DNA from: Nocardia flavorosea
GTDB taxonomy: Bacteria; Actinomycetota; Actinomycetes; Mycobacteriales; Mycobacteriaceae
Assembly: GCF_015477805.1 (NCBI RefSeq)
Contig: NZ_JADLQL010000007.1
Span: forward strand, 186,001 to 250,000
DNA length: 64,000 nucleotides
Direction: 5' to 3'
Shown here: in pieces, positions 51,421 through 59,096 of the stretch
Position numbering within the stretch: the stretch's first letter is position 1
Layout: every line of letters begins with the position of its first letter
Notes under the pieces: generated by a model
What the model saw: only the letters and a program-made list of their open reading frames with translations
Told to the model about the DNA's origin: nothing
The model's database searches: none
Program-made: the position numbers and the translations under genes

Positions 51421-51984
51421 ATGTTCGAGAGGTTCACCAAAAGCGCCCGGTCGGCGGTCGTCGCGGCCCAGGAGCACGCCCGGGAACTACGGTCGCCCGA
51501 TATCCGCGTCGAGCATCTGCTGCTCGGTGTGCTGGAAGAAGCCGAACCGGAACTGCGCAGCATGCTGGAGCGCAACGGGATCGCCCACGATACCGCGCTG
51601 AACGAACTCACCGCCGCGGCTCGCGCCGAACCGCTCGGTGCCGAGGACGCCGCGGCGTTACGTTCCATCGGGATCGATCTCGATGCGGTACGCGAAAGCC
51701 TGGAAGCCACTTTCGGCGCCGACGCGCTCGATCGTGCCATCTCGCCGGAGGAATCCCGCCGCCTGCGCTTCGGGCATATCCCGTTCAGCCGCGAAGCCAA
51801 GAAGGCCCTGGAACTCGCGCTGCGGGAAGCCGTGGCCCGCAAGGACAAAACCATCGAGTCCGGGCATATCCTGCTCGCAGTCCTGCGCACCCCCACCCCC
51901 GCCACCACCGAACTACTCGGCGGTGCCGACGCCCTCACCGGGCTACGCGAGCAAGTCCATACCCACCTGGACCGCGCAGCCTGA
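51421..51984 (+). CDS. Stand-alone Clp N-domain protein (ClpC2-like)
   Basis: A 187-residue protein with two Clp N repeats (about 1-75 and 115-187) and no ATPase. It opens MFERFTKSARSAVVAAQEHA like ClpC1, and repeat 2 has GHIPFSREAKKALELALREA. Phe2, Phe122, Lys127 and Glu131 line up with ClpC1 Phe2, Phe80, Lys85 and Glu89, residues of the cyclomarin pocket. A roughly 40-residue acidic linker separates the repeats, longer than in ClpC1. AGGAG precedes the ATG. It may bind ClpC substrates or shield ClpC from peptide antibiotics. Confidence 0.88.
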   Translation: MFERFTKSARSAVVAAQEHARELRSPDIRVEHLLLGVLEEAEPELRSMLERNGIAHDTALNELTAAARAEPLGAEDAAALRSIGIDLDAVRESLEATFGADALDRAISPEESRRLRFGHIPFSREAKKALELALREAVARKDKTIESGHILLAVLRTPTPATTELLGGADALTGLREQVHTHLDRAA

Positions 51985-51995
51985 ACCGGCCGGCC

Positions 51996-52015
51996 CCTCG
52001 CCGCCGCAGGCGAGG
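51996..52015 (+). terminator. Hairpin after the ClpN gene
   Basis: CCTCGCC-GCCGCA-GGCGAGG is a perfect 7-bp stem starting 11 bases after the ClpN stop, followed by CAAAGATA. It separates the module from the holin-like gene. It shares the GCC-GCA-GGC core with hairpins at 5065 and 20354. Confidence 0.55.
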
Positions 52016-52057
52016 CAAAGATACCTGAAACCGGCGCGGCTGTGATTAGCATGAGGA

Positions 52058-52438
52058 ATGCAGCTTGTGCTCCGGTTGATCGGGACCGCATTCGCCATCT
52101 GGCTGGCCGCGTTGTGGGTCGGCAAAATCGAGGTCGTTTCCCCGCCGGATCAGGGCACCGGCGCGAAAATCGTTGTTCTGCTCGCGGTGGCGGTGGTGTT
52201 CACGGTGGTGAACGCCTTCGTGAAGCCGATCGTGAAACTGTTGTCACTGCCGTTGGTGATCGTGACCCTCGGCTTGTTCCTGCTGGTGATCAACGCGTTG
52301 ATGCTGTGGCTCACGGCGTGGATCACCGAGGCCACCGACTACGGTTTGCGTATCGACGGTTTCTGGGCCGCGCTGCTGGGCGCGATCATCATCACCATCG
52401 TGAACTGGGCTATCGGCATCATCCTGCCCGACGACTGA
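52058..52438 (+). CDS. Phage holin family (DUF360-type) membrane protein
   Basis: A 126-residue protein of four hydrophobic helices (LRLIGTAFAIWLAALWVG, VVLLAVAVVFTVVNAFVKPI, LLSLPLVIVTLGLFLLVINA and AALLGAIIITIVNWAIGIIL). KPIVKLLSLPLVIVTLGLF is characteristic of this widespread chromosomal family, whose phage-like name does not imply lysis. TAGCAT and GAGGA lie just before the ATG. Function unknown. Convergent with menA. Confidence 0.85.
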   Translation: MQLVLRLIGTAFAIWLAALWVGKIEVVSPPDQGTGAKIVVLLAVAVVFTVVNAFVKPIVKLLSLPLVIVTLGLFLLVINALMLWLTAWITEATDYGLRIDGFWAALLGAIIITIVNWAIGIILPDD

Positions 52439-52441
52439 GGC

Positions 52442-53314
52442 TCAGGCGCCGAGGCCCAGGGCCAGGGCGCTCAGAGCCGACCAGGCCAGCATGGCCAGAC
52501 CCGAATCGCGGAGGGCAGGGATCAGCTCCAGTCCGTCCTTGCCCGTCCGTACCGGGGTGTTGGCGCGGATCGCGAGGGGAGCGGCCAGCAGTCCGGCGAG
52601 CGCCCATGGAGTGCGGGCGACGAGAATCAGGGTCATCAGCAAAGGCGCCGCCAGGAGCGCCAGATGTAACGTGCGGGTTCGGGTGTCGCCTAGTTTCACG
52701 GCGAGGGTGGTTTTCCCGGTTTCCGTATCGGTCGGGATATCGCGCAGGTTGTTCGCCACCAGCACCGCGCAGGAGAAGGAGCCCACCCCGACCGCGAGCG
52801 CGAGCCCGGCCCAATCGATTCGTTCTGCCTGGACGAACTGGGTGCCGAGAACAGCCACGAGTCCGAAGAACACGAAGACGGCGATCTCGCCGAAACCGCG
52901 GTAGCCGTACGGTTTGCTGCCACCGGTGTAGAACCAGGCGCCGGCCAGGCAGACTGCGCCGATCAGGACGAGCCACCAGGCCGAGAAGGCGGCCAGGACC
53001 AGGCCCAATACCGCGCCCAGGGCCAGGCTTGCCACAGCCGCGCCGCGGACCGCGGCGGGAGAAGCCGCACCGGAGCCCACCAGGCGTAGCGGGCCGACAC
53101 GTTCGTCGTCGGTGCCGCGTATCCCGTCGGAGTAGTCGTTGGCGTAGTTCACCCCGATGATCAGCGCCATCGAAACGCCCAGCGCCAGCAGCGCTTTCCA
53201 CCAGACCGCACCGTCGATGGCGGCCGCGGCGCCGGTTCCGGCGATAACGGGGGCGATCGCGTTCGGCAGAGTCCGGGGCCGGGCGCCCTCGATCCATTGT
53301 GCTGCGGTAGCCAT
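52442..53314 (-). CDS. menA: 1,4-dihydroxy-2-naphthoate polyprenyltransferase
   Basis: Attaches the polyprenyl tail to dihydroxynaphthoate in the membrane, giving demethylmenaquinone. The 290-residue UbiA-family protein has eight to nine helices, the aspartate-rich site GVNYANDYSDGIRGTDDERVG, and the second site DIPTDTETGKTTLAVKLGD. The N-terminus WIEGARPRTLPNAIAPVIAG is typical of MenA. Same orientation relative to the other men genes as Rv0534c. Confidence 0.95.
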   Translation of the reverse strand: MATAAQWIEGARPRTLPNAIAPVIAGTGAAAAIDGAVWWKALLALGVSMALIIGVNYANDYSDGIRGTDDERVGPLRLVGSGAASPAAVRGAAVASLALGAVLGLVLAAFSAWWLVLIGAVCLAGAWFYTGGSKPYGYRGFGEIAVFVFFGLVAVLGTQFVQAERIDWAGLALAVGVGSFSCAVLVANNLRDIPTDTETGKTTLAVKLGDTRTRTLHLALLAAPLLMTLILVARTPWALAGLLAAPLAIRANTPVRTGKDGLELIPALRDSGLAMLAWSALSALALGLGA

Positions 53315-53476
53315 CCTCGCAGCCTAATCCGCGCGACCGGGGCAAGCGCATCCGCAGACCGTCGCAACGGTACTTGCCCGATCGGGCGTTCGGGGGCATT
53401 CTCGAGATCGTTGGACTGATCTTCCTTTCGGCGGGTAGTCGCTCGCCGAGGCCACAACGGAGGAGAGGAGCCCACC

Positions 53477-53764
53477 ATGGCGGAGCGCAAGCTTTCCCGG
53501 ACGGCCGAACCAGGCACTTTCGGGGAGATGTCGGAGGCCGACCGTGCCGAACAGGACGCACCGGCCTATCCCGACGACGCCCCGGACACCGATATCGATC
53601 CGCGTTCGGTGCCGGACGACATCCCGGTTCCGGAGGATGCGGTGCCGTCTCCGGTCAGTACCCGGGATGTGTGGCACGCCGATCCCGTCGATATCGCCGA
53701 ACAGTCCATCCCGGTACCCATGGGCGACGACTACGACGATGCCTACGCCGACGAGGAGCCCTGA
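53477..53764 (+). CDS. 95-residue acidic protein of unknown function
   Basis: A very acidic, proline-rich, probably disordered protein (DRAEQDAPAYPDDAPDTDID, ending DDYDDAYADEEP) with a DVWHADPVDIAEQSIPVP segment that looks conserved-like. GAGGAG lies before the ATG at 53477. Coding is supported by the ribosome-binding site and composition. No family recognised. Confidence 0.6.
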   Translation: MAERKLSRTAEPGTFGEMSEADRAEQDAPAYPDDAPDTDIDPRSVPDDIPVPEDAVPSPVSTRDVWHADPVDIAEQSIPVPMGDDYDDAYADEEP

Positions 53765-54076
53765 ACGGGCACCGGAGCGGCCGAGCTGTGCCGTCCCCGT
53801 CCGCCTGAGCCGCCGATACAGGCCGACGGCGGGCCGCGTTGCATGTAACCGGGCACAGCCGGCAGCGTCCGGATGGCGACGCCGACTTCCGGGGTCGGTG
53901 CACGTTCGCGACGCGTGGAACAAGATCCCCGGGCACCCCACACTCTCGACGGGCTCGTCAGGGGTCCGCCGGATGTTCGGCCGGGCGTCGAGATATCGGC
54001 CGATGCCGCACCGCAGCACCTGGAGCCGTGTGAGCCGGCGCGCTTCAGCTCGGTGAGCGGTGCGTAAGCGGTCCGT
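53765..54076. other. Intergenic region before menE
   Basis: These 312 bases lie between the convergent acidic-protein gene and menE. I see no supported gene, promoter or clear terminator in them. Confidence 0.45.
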
Positions 54077-55246
54077 TCAGGACACCGAACCCGCGAGCAG
54101 GTATTTGCGGAGTCGGGCGCGGTCGGGTTTCCCGGGGCCCAGTAGCGGGATGTCGTCGACGAGCGTGAGTTCGCGGGGCGCCGCGGCGGCGTCCAGTTCG
54201 GCCAGCACGTGGTTGCGCAGGTCGTCCAGCGTGGGTGCGGCACCCGGTGCCGGTACCACCACGACGGCGACCCGTTGCCCGAGGCGTTCGTCGGGCAGGC
54301 CCAGGACCACACATTCGGAGACGGCGGGGTGGGTCGCCAGGACTGCCTCCACGACCTGAGGTATCACCAGCAGTCCGCCGGTGGAGATCGCTTCGTCCAG
54401 CCGGCCCTGTACGTGCAGGACCCCGTCGGTGAACACGCCCGCGTCGTCGGTGCGGAACCAGCCGGGTTCGGCGAAGGCGGGATGGTCGGGCATGTTGCGG
54501 TAACCGGCGGCCAGCATATCGCCGCCGAGCAGGATACGGCCGCCTTCGATACGGACGCGGGCACCGCGCAGCGGGACACCGTCGTATACGCACCCGCCGC
54601 AGGTTTCGCTCATTCCGTAGGTGCGCACGATATTGATACCGGCGTCGCGGGCCCGCTCGTAGAGCGGTAGCGGGGTGGCGGCTCCGCCGATCAGCACCGC
54701 GTCCAGTTCGGCCAGTGCGGCGGTCGCGGCGGGCGCGTCGAGCACCTTGACCAGCTGGGTCGGCACCAGCGAGGTGTAGCGGCGCTCCCCGCGCATACCC
54801 GCGATCGCCCCGGCGAGGGCTTCGGGCAGGAAACCGCCGGAGACGTCCACAACGGTGGTTTCCGTATCGGCGAGCAGCGAACGCAGCAGGACCTGCAGGC
54901 CGGCGATGTGATGGGTGGGCAGCGCCAGCAGCCAGCTGCCCGGGCCACCGAGCCGTTCGTGGGTGGCATCGCCGCTGGCGCGTAAGGCGGACGCGGTGAG
55001 CATGGCGCCCTTCGGTACGCCCGTGGTCCCGGAGGTGGTGACGACCAGCGCGATATCGTCGTCGATCGGTTCGCCGGGCGCGAGCGCGTCACTCAGCCGG
55101 TGCGCTTCGCGCCGATCGCTGGCGGGCACCGGCAGCCACGCGGCCGAACCGCTTCCGTCGAGCACCTGCCGCAGGTGCGGGAGTACATCGCTGACTCCGC
55201 CGCCGGTGGGTATGGGCAGGGTACGCAGGGTTTTCGTCACGGCCAC
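54077..55246 (-). CDS. menE: o-Succinylbenzoate-CoA ligase
   Basis: Activates o-succinylbenzoate with ATP and CoA in menaquinone synthesis. The 389-residue ANL-family enzyme shows the P-loop VVTTSGTTGVPKGAML, RTYGMSETCGG, the hinge region GWFRTDDAGVFTDG with GRLDEAIS, and the catalytic lysine in LGPGKPDRARLR at the end. It is shorter than typical ANL enzymes (about 500), as actinobacterial MenE is. The GTG at 55246 gives a compact N-terminus; no clear ribosome-binding site was seen. The 289 bases beyond it hold no gene. Confidence 0.92.
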   Translation of the reverse strand: MAVTKTLRTLPIPTGGGVSDVLPHLRQVLDGSGSAAWLPVPASDRREAHRLSDALAPGEPIDDDIALVVTTSGTTGVPKGAMLTASALRASGDATHERLGGPGSWLLALPTHHIAGLQVLLRSLLADTETTVVDVSGGFLPEALAGAIAGMRGERRYTSLVPTQLVKVLDAPAATAALAELDAVLIGGAATPLPLYERARDAGINIVRTYGMSETCGGCVYDGVPLRGARVRIEGGRILLGGDMLAAGYRNMPDHPAFAEPGWFRTDDAGVFTDGVLHVQGRLDEAISTGGLLVIPQVVEAVLATHPAVSECVVLGLPDERLGQRVAVVVVPAPGAAPTLDDLRNHVLAELDAAAAPRELTLVDDIPLLGPGKPDRARLRKYLLAGSVS

Positions 55247-55535
55247 GCCTTGCCGGCGGAAAACCGGGAAACCATGGTGCGCTCGCTGTACTCGCTCACG
55301 GCTGCGATGGTGTCACGTCGGCCGGTCCGTGGACAGCGGGGGACGGTGCTGCCGGTGCAGAGCGCCGGAGCCGGGTGATCGGATGAGGCTGGGCCAGGCA
55401 TGGAACTGCGATTCACTCGTCGGACGGTACGAAAGCGGTCGCACCGGGCGTCGGTGATCGGGCGGCCATCCGATCGTATCGTCGCGCGCAGGGCCCTGGG
55501 TTGGCAACCCGGTAGAACCCGGAGCCCGGTCCCGG

Positions 55536-55919
55536 TCAGCGGTTGTCCCGCCGCAGCGGATGCTCCTCCGGTATCTCGACCAGCACGATCGGCACGCCGT
55601 CGGGATCTTTCAGCCACATCTCGATCAGCCCCCAGGGTTCGGTCACCGGGGCTCGGTCGATCGCGACCCCGCGCAACGTCAACTCGACCGCGACGGCACC
55701 GAGGTCACGTACCTGCAACCAGATCGCTCCCGCGAACCCCCGCGGATCGGTAGCCGCGCCGCCGTGCCCCGCGACCTCGATCAGCGACTGCCCGGCAAAG
55801 AACACCGTGCCGCCCGGGTACTCCCGGAAAACGGCCAGACCCAAGGAGTCCCGGTAGAAGGCGAGGGTGGTCGCATAGTCGCGCGGGCGCAGAATGATCC
55901 GGCTGCTGAGGATATCCAC
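55536..55919 (-). CDS. VOC (glyoxalase/bleomycin resistance) family protein
   Basis: A 127-residue single-fold VOC protein with the two beta-alpha-beta-beta-beta units: SSRIILRPRDYATTLAFYRD and LGLAVFREYPGGTVFFAG, then IWLQVRDLGAVAVELTLRG to MWLKDPDGVPIVLVEIP. Metal ligands typical of the fold are partly seen (a final Glu in VLVEIPEEH). Start is GTG 55919 or TTG 55928. Ligand unknown. Confidence 0.75.
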   Translation of the reverse strand: MDILSSRIILRPRDYATTLAFYRDSLGLAVFREYPGGTVFFAGQSLIEVAGHGGAATDPRGFAGAIWLQVRDLGAVAVELTLRGVAIDRAPVTEPWGLIEMWLKDPDGVPIVLVEIPEEHPLRRDNR

Positions 55920-56006
55920 CCTGACCAAGTGTAGGGGCGCCACCGCGGGTGTCGCGGGACCCGCCCGCCGATGCCGCGCCGCCGCGTTTCGGCGACAATC
56001 GGCCCC

Positions 56007-56567
56007 GTGACGCTCTACCTGCCCGACCTCGCGGAGATCAGGGCCGTTGCCCTGCGCGCACCGTTGCGTAACTGGCATCCGAGCGCCAGGGACTGGCTTC
56101 TCGGCAAGCTCGACCAGCCGTTGGACGATTGGGACACGCGAGCATTCCTGACGGTTCCGGGCATCGTCTGGACGGTCTCGAGTGACACCTGCGCGACCGG
56201 GCGGCTCAGCGCCCCCGAGAACGTGACATACGACCACCGCTACCGCGAATTCGTGTTCCGTCAGCCTCGTGACGAGGAGGAACTCGCGGCGATCATGAGC
56301 GCCGACTCCGAAGAGGTGTTCGGCTGCTACCGGTTCGACGGCCTGAACCGCTGGACGTCACTGAGCGTCGCCGCCTGGGCCGAGGACAAGGAGGTCATCG
56401 TGGGATACCTCCGTCATATCCTCGCCACCGGGGGCAACTCGGAGATCCTCGACTGCCTCGGGCAGTACGAGGCGTATCTGTCCAGTGCGGAGTTCGATAC
56501 CTACCTCCACGATTTCGGACAGCATCTGGCCACCCGCGAGCGCGGGGGCGGTGCAGCCGGGCCGTGA
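56007..56567 (+). CDS. Conserved-looking cytosolic protein of unknown function
   Basis: About 186 residues: TLYLPDLAEIRAVALRAP, ending HDFGQHLATRERGGG. It is rich in Trp, Tyr and acidic residues with no membrane segment. I do not recognise the family. The frame extends back to 55971, but GTG 56007 best fits the start of ordered sequence; no ribosome-binding site is evident. The C-terminus is convergent with menB. Confidence 0.55.
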   Translation: MTLYLPDLAEIRAVALRAPLRNWHPSARDWLLGKLDQPLDDWDTRAFLTVPGIVWTVSSDTCATGRLSAPENVTYDHRYREFVFRQPRDEEELAAIMSADSEEVFGCYRFDGLNRWTSLSVAAWAEDKEVIVGYLRHILATGGNSEILDCLGQYEAYLSSAEFDTYLHDFGQHLATRERGGGAAGP

Positions 56568-56634
56568 TGGGCTTCTCACCGGCCGGCTGCCCCGCAAGCC
56601 CGATAGCAGTCACCGAACTCCGGAACGGGCCGAT

Positions 56635-57528
56635 TCAGAAGTACCAGGGGTAGGGCGACCAGTCGGGGGCGCGTTTCTCCAGGAAGGAGTCGCGGCCTTC
56701 GACGGCTTCGTCGGTCATATAGGCCATCCGGGTGGCTTCACCGGCGAAGAGTTGCTGGCCGACCAGTCCGTCGTCGGCGAGGTTGAAGGCGTATTTGAGC
56801 ATGCGCTGCGCCTGCGGCGATTTTCCGTTGATCGCCGCAGACCATTCGAGGGCCACGTCCTCGAGTTCGGCGTGGTCGACGACGGCGTTCACCGCGCCCA
56901 TGGCGTGCATTTCCTCGGCGGTGTAGGCGCGGCCGAGGAAGAAGATCTCGCGGGCGAACTTCTGGCCCACCAGTTTGGCCAGGTAGGCGCTGCCGTAGCC
57001 GCCGTCGAAACTGCCGACGTCGGCGTCGGTCTGCTTGAACCGTGCGTGTTCGCGGCTGGCCAGGGTGAGGTCGCAGACCACGTGCAGGCTGTGTCCGCCG
57101 CCGGCGGCCCAGCCGTTGACCAGGGCGATCACCACCTTGGGCATGAACCTGATGAGCCGCTGCACCTCGAGGATGTGCAACCGGCCGGCGCGGGCTTTGT
57201 CCACCGTCTCCGCCGTGTCTCCGCTGGCGTACTGGTAGCCGCTGCGGCCGCGGATCCGCTGGTCGCCGCCGGAGCAGAAGGCCCAGCCGCCGTCCTTGGG
57301 GCTCGGTCCGTTACCGGTGAGCAGGATAGCGCCGACGTCGGAGGTGGTACGGGCGTGGTCGAGTACCGCATAGAGTTCGTCGACCGTATGCGGCCGGAAG
57401 GCGTTGCGCACTTCGGGACGGTCGAACGCGATCCGGACGGTGCCCTGTTCGGTATGCCGGTGGTAGGTGATATCGGTCAGGCCCTCGAACCCGGCCACGT
57501 CGCGCCACAGCGTCGGATTGAACGTCAT
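56635..57528 (-). CDS. menB: 1,4-dihydroxy-2-naphthoyl-CoA synthase
   Basis: Crotonase-family ring closure of o-succinylbenzoyl-CoA. In the 297-residue enzyme, ITYHRHTEQGTVRIAFDRPE opens the fold, FCSGGDQRIRG is the oxyanion and CoA site, VNGWAAGGGHSLHVVCDLTL the conserved core, and KQTDADVGSFDGGYGSAYLA carries the catalytic Asp. It ends WSPYPWYF as in other MenB proteins. The ATG at 57528 matches the family N-terminus. Confidence 0.96.
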   Translation of the reverse strand: MTFNPTLWRDVAGFEGLTDITYHRHTEQGTVRIAFDRPEVRNAFRPHTVDELYAVLDHARTTSDVGAILLTGNGPSPKDGGWAFCSGGDQRIRGRSGYQYASGDTAETVDKARAGRLHILEVQRLIRFMPKVVIALVNGWAAGGGHSLHVVCDLTLASREHARFKQTDADVGSFDGGYGSAYLAKLVGQKFAREIFFLGRAYTAEEMHAMGAVNAVVDHAELEDVALEWSAAINGKSPQAQRMLKYAFNLADDGLVGQQLFAGEATRMAYMTDEAVEGRDSFLEKRAPDWSPYPWYF

Positions 57529-57590
57529 GGGGGTGATTACACCAGGCCCGGTGGTGCCGCGTTGACTTCACCACAGTTCGGCCGAATTGT

Positions 57591-57619
57591 TTGGACGCCG
57601 TAAAACCCCGGGTTACGGT
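57591..57619 (+). promoter_or_regulatory. Promoter of the PaaI-type thioesterase gene
   Basis: TTGGAC (57591-57596), a 17-base spacer and TACGGT (57614-57619) form a good promoter. The ATG follows six bases after the -10 box without a Shine-Dalgarno sequence, so the transcript should be leaderless. Confidence 0.65.
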
Positions 57620-57625
57620 GCTTGT

Positions 57626-58282
57626 ATGACCGAGCAGACCCGACCGAGGATCGACGAAAGCGCTGTCGACGAGGATCGGTACGAGCGGCACGGGGGTTTT
57701 CCGAAGATCACCCCGGCCCAGGTCGGCCCGGAGTTCGGTGAATTCGTGGCGGGGATGCGCACCCTGCAGGACCTGACGGTTTCGGTGGACGCCCCGGACG
57801 AGGTCTATCGCGAAGCCCGCGATCGGGTGAACGCCCTGATCGAACTGCTCGAACCGTATCGGGCGCCGGAACAGCAAGGCCCCGCCGGCCGGGCCGTGGA
57901 GTTGCCCGGGCGCGGCAGCCTGCTCCTGCTGCCCTGGAAGACGGTCTCCGCCGGCCCGGACGGCATCGTGATGAAAGGCGTGTTCCGCCGCTATCACCTC
58001 GGCGGGAACTCGGCCGCGCACGGCGGCGTCCTCCCGTTGCTGTTCGACGACCTCTTCGGGATGACGGTGCACTATGCCGGGCGTCCGATCAGCCGCACGG
58101 CCTTCCTTCATGTGAACTACCGGAAAGTGACTCCGCTGGATACCCCGCTGACAGTGCGTGGCCGGGTCGAGCGGATCGAGGGCCGGAAAACCTTCATCAG
58201 CGCCGAACTGGTCGATGAGGAGGGCACCGTCCTGGCCGACAGCGAGGGTCTGATGGTGCAACTGCTGCCCTGGCAGCCCTGA
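57626..58282 (+). CDS. PaaI-family hot-dog thioesterase, candidate menaquinone-pathway enzyme
   Basis: A 218-residue protein with a helical N-terminal part and a single hot-dog domain (about 100-218). NSAAHGGVLPLLFDDLFGM is the active-site helix, with the His-Gly-Gly motif and an acidic residue at the usual catalytic position, and FLHVNYRKVTPLDTPL follows. It is divergent from menB with 97 bases between starts. The missing hydrolase of DHNA-CoA would be a hot-dog enzyme, so a MenI role is plausible but unproven. Confidence 0.8.
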   Translation: MTEQTRPRIDESAVDEDRYERHGGFPKITPAQVGPEFGEFVAGMRTLQDLTVSVDAPDEVYREARDRVNALIELLEPYRAPEQQGPAGRAVELPGRGSLLLLPWKTVSAGPDGIVMKGVFRRYHLGGNSAAHGGVLPLLFDDLFGMTVHYAGRPISRTAFLHVNYRKVTPLDTPLTVRGRVERIEGRKTFISAELVDEEGTVLADSEGLMVQLLPWQP

Positions 58283-58472
58283 CCCGTCCGGCCGGCCCGG
58301 AGCCGATCGGCCGAGGTGGTCCCGGATCGCCTACCGCCGCACCTGTTTCGGTCGATTGTCCAGTACTGCTCCTGTGCTCCGTAGACAGTTACGGGCGGAA
58401 ATGCATTCGTGTGGGCGATGCGTATAGTTGCGTTGCCCGTCCATACGAGTACTGATCCGGAGGATCCTTAAA

Positions 58473-58919
58473 TTGGTTGCAGCACTGTCTGAATCCCTGC
58501 TCGACGAGGCTACGCGCCCGGCCTTTCTCGCCGACGCCGTCCAGGTCCTGGACGCCGAGGTCTCCGATAAGGGCGGTGCCTCGGGTCTGGCCGTGAAGGG
58601 TGGGTACGCGGCGGTCAAGAAGATCAGCCCGTCCATCGTTCCCGACGCCCTCGAATCGCTGGCGCCCAAGCTGCTCGAGCAGCTCGAGCCGTACTGGAAC
58701 GAGTACAAGGCCGGCGCGGCGGGAAGCTTCGGCGAACTGCTCGCCGCCAAGGGCGACGAGGTGGCCGAGGCCCTGCTGACCGTCACCGATGCGCGTGCCG
58801 CGGCCTCCAGCCGGCCCGCTCTGCAGAAGGTGTACAACTCGATGCGTTCCTCGGCCAAGAAGAACGTCATCGAGGCGCTGCCCCGCGTCGGCGACCTGGT
58901 GCAGAAGCACGCCGGATAA
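58473..58919 (+). CDS. DUF6918-type small helical protein
   Basis: A 148-residue, Ala-rich all-helical cytosolic protein (VAALSESLLDEATRPAFLAD, then KGGYAAVKKISPSIVPDALE), similar to a conserved mycobacterial family of unknown function next to men genes. Translation starts at TTG 58473, with GGAGGA about eight bases upstream. TATAGT at 58423-58428 is a likely -10 box. Followed by strong hairpins. Confidence 0.78.
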   Translation: MVAALSESLLDEATRPAFLADAVQVLDAEVSDKGGASGLAVKGGYAAVKKISPSIVPDALESLAPKLLEQLEPYWNEYKAGAAGSFGELLAAKGDEVAEALLTVTDARAAASSRPALQKVYNSMRSSAKKNVIEALPRVGDLVQKHAG

Positions 58920-58939
58920 CGATCCGCGCGTAGCGTTTC

Positions 58940-58986
58940 GGCCGCGTGTACACGCGGCCCGTGGGGGCCTCGACGACGAGGTCCCC
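58940..58986 (+). terminator. Tandem hairpins after the DUF6918-type gene
   Basis: GGCCGCGTGTACACGCGGCC (58940-58959) is a perfect 20-base palindrome. Four bases later GGGG-G-CCTCG and CGAGG-T-CCCC (58963-58986) form a 10-bp stem with tetraloop ACGA. They lie 20 bases after the stop and before the menD promoter region, so they probably separate the two units. Confidence 0.75.
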
Positions 58987-59096
58987 AACGGGGGAGTTCC
59001 AGGGGGTTCGGGGAGCCGGTCGCCGTCCGGGACCGGCCTCGCCGATGTGAGCAGGGTGACGCAGACGCGGCGATCGGGGTCTGACAGTCTGGAGTC

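Noticed and set aside
52058..52438. Prophage remnant suggested by the holin-like gene
   Set aside because: This family is a normal chromosomal membrane protein in actinobacteria, and no other phage gene, att site or composition change is present.
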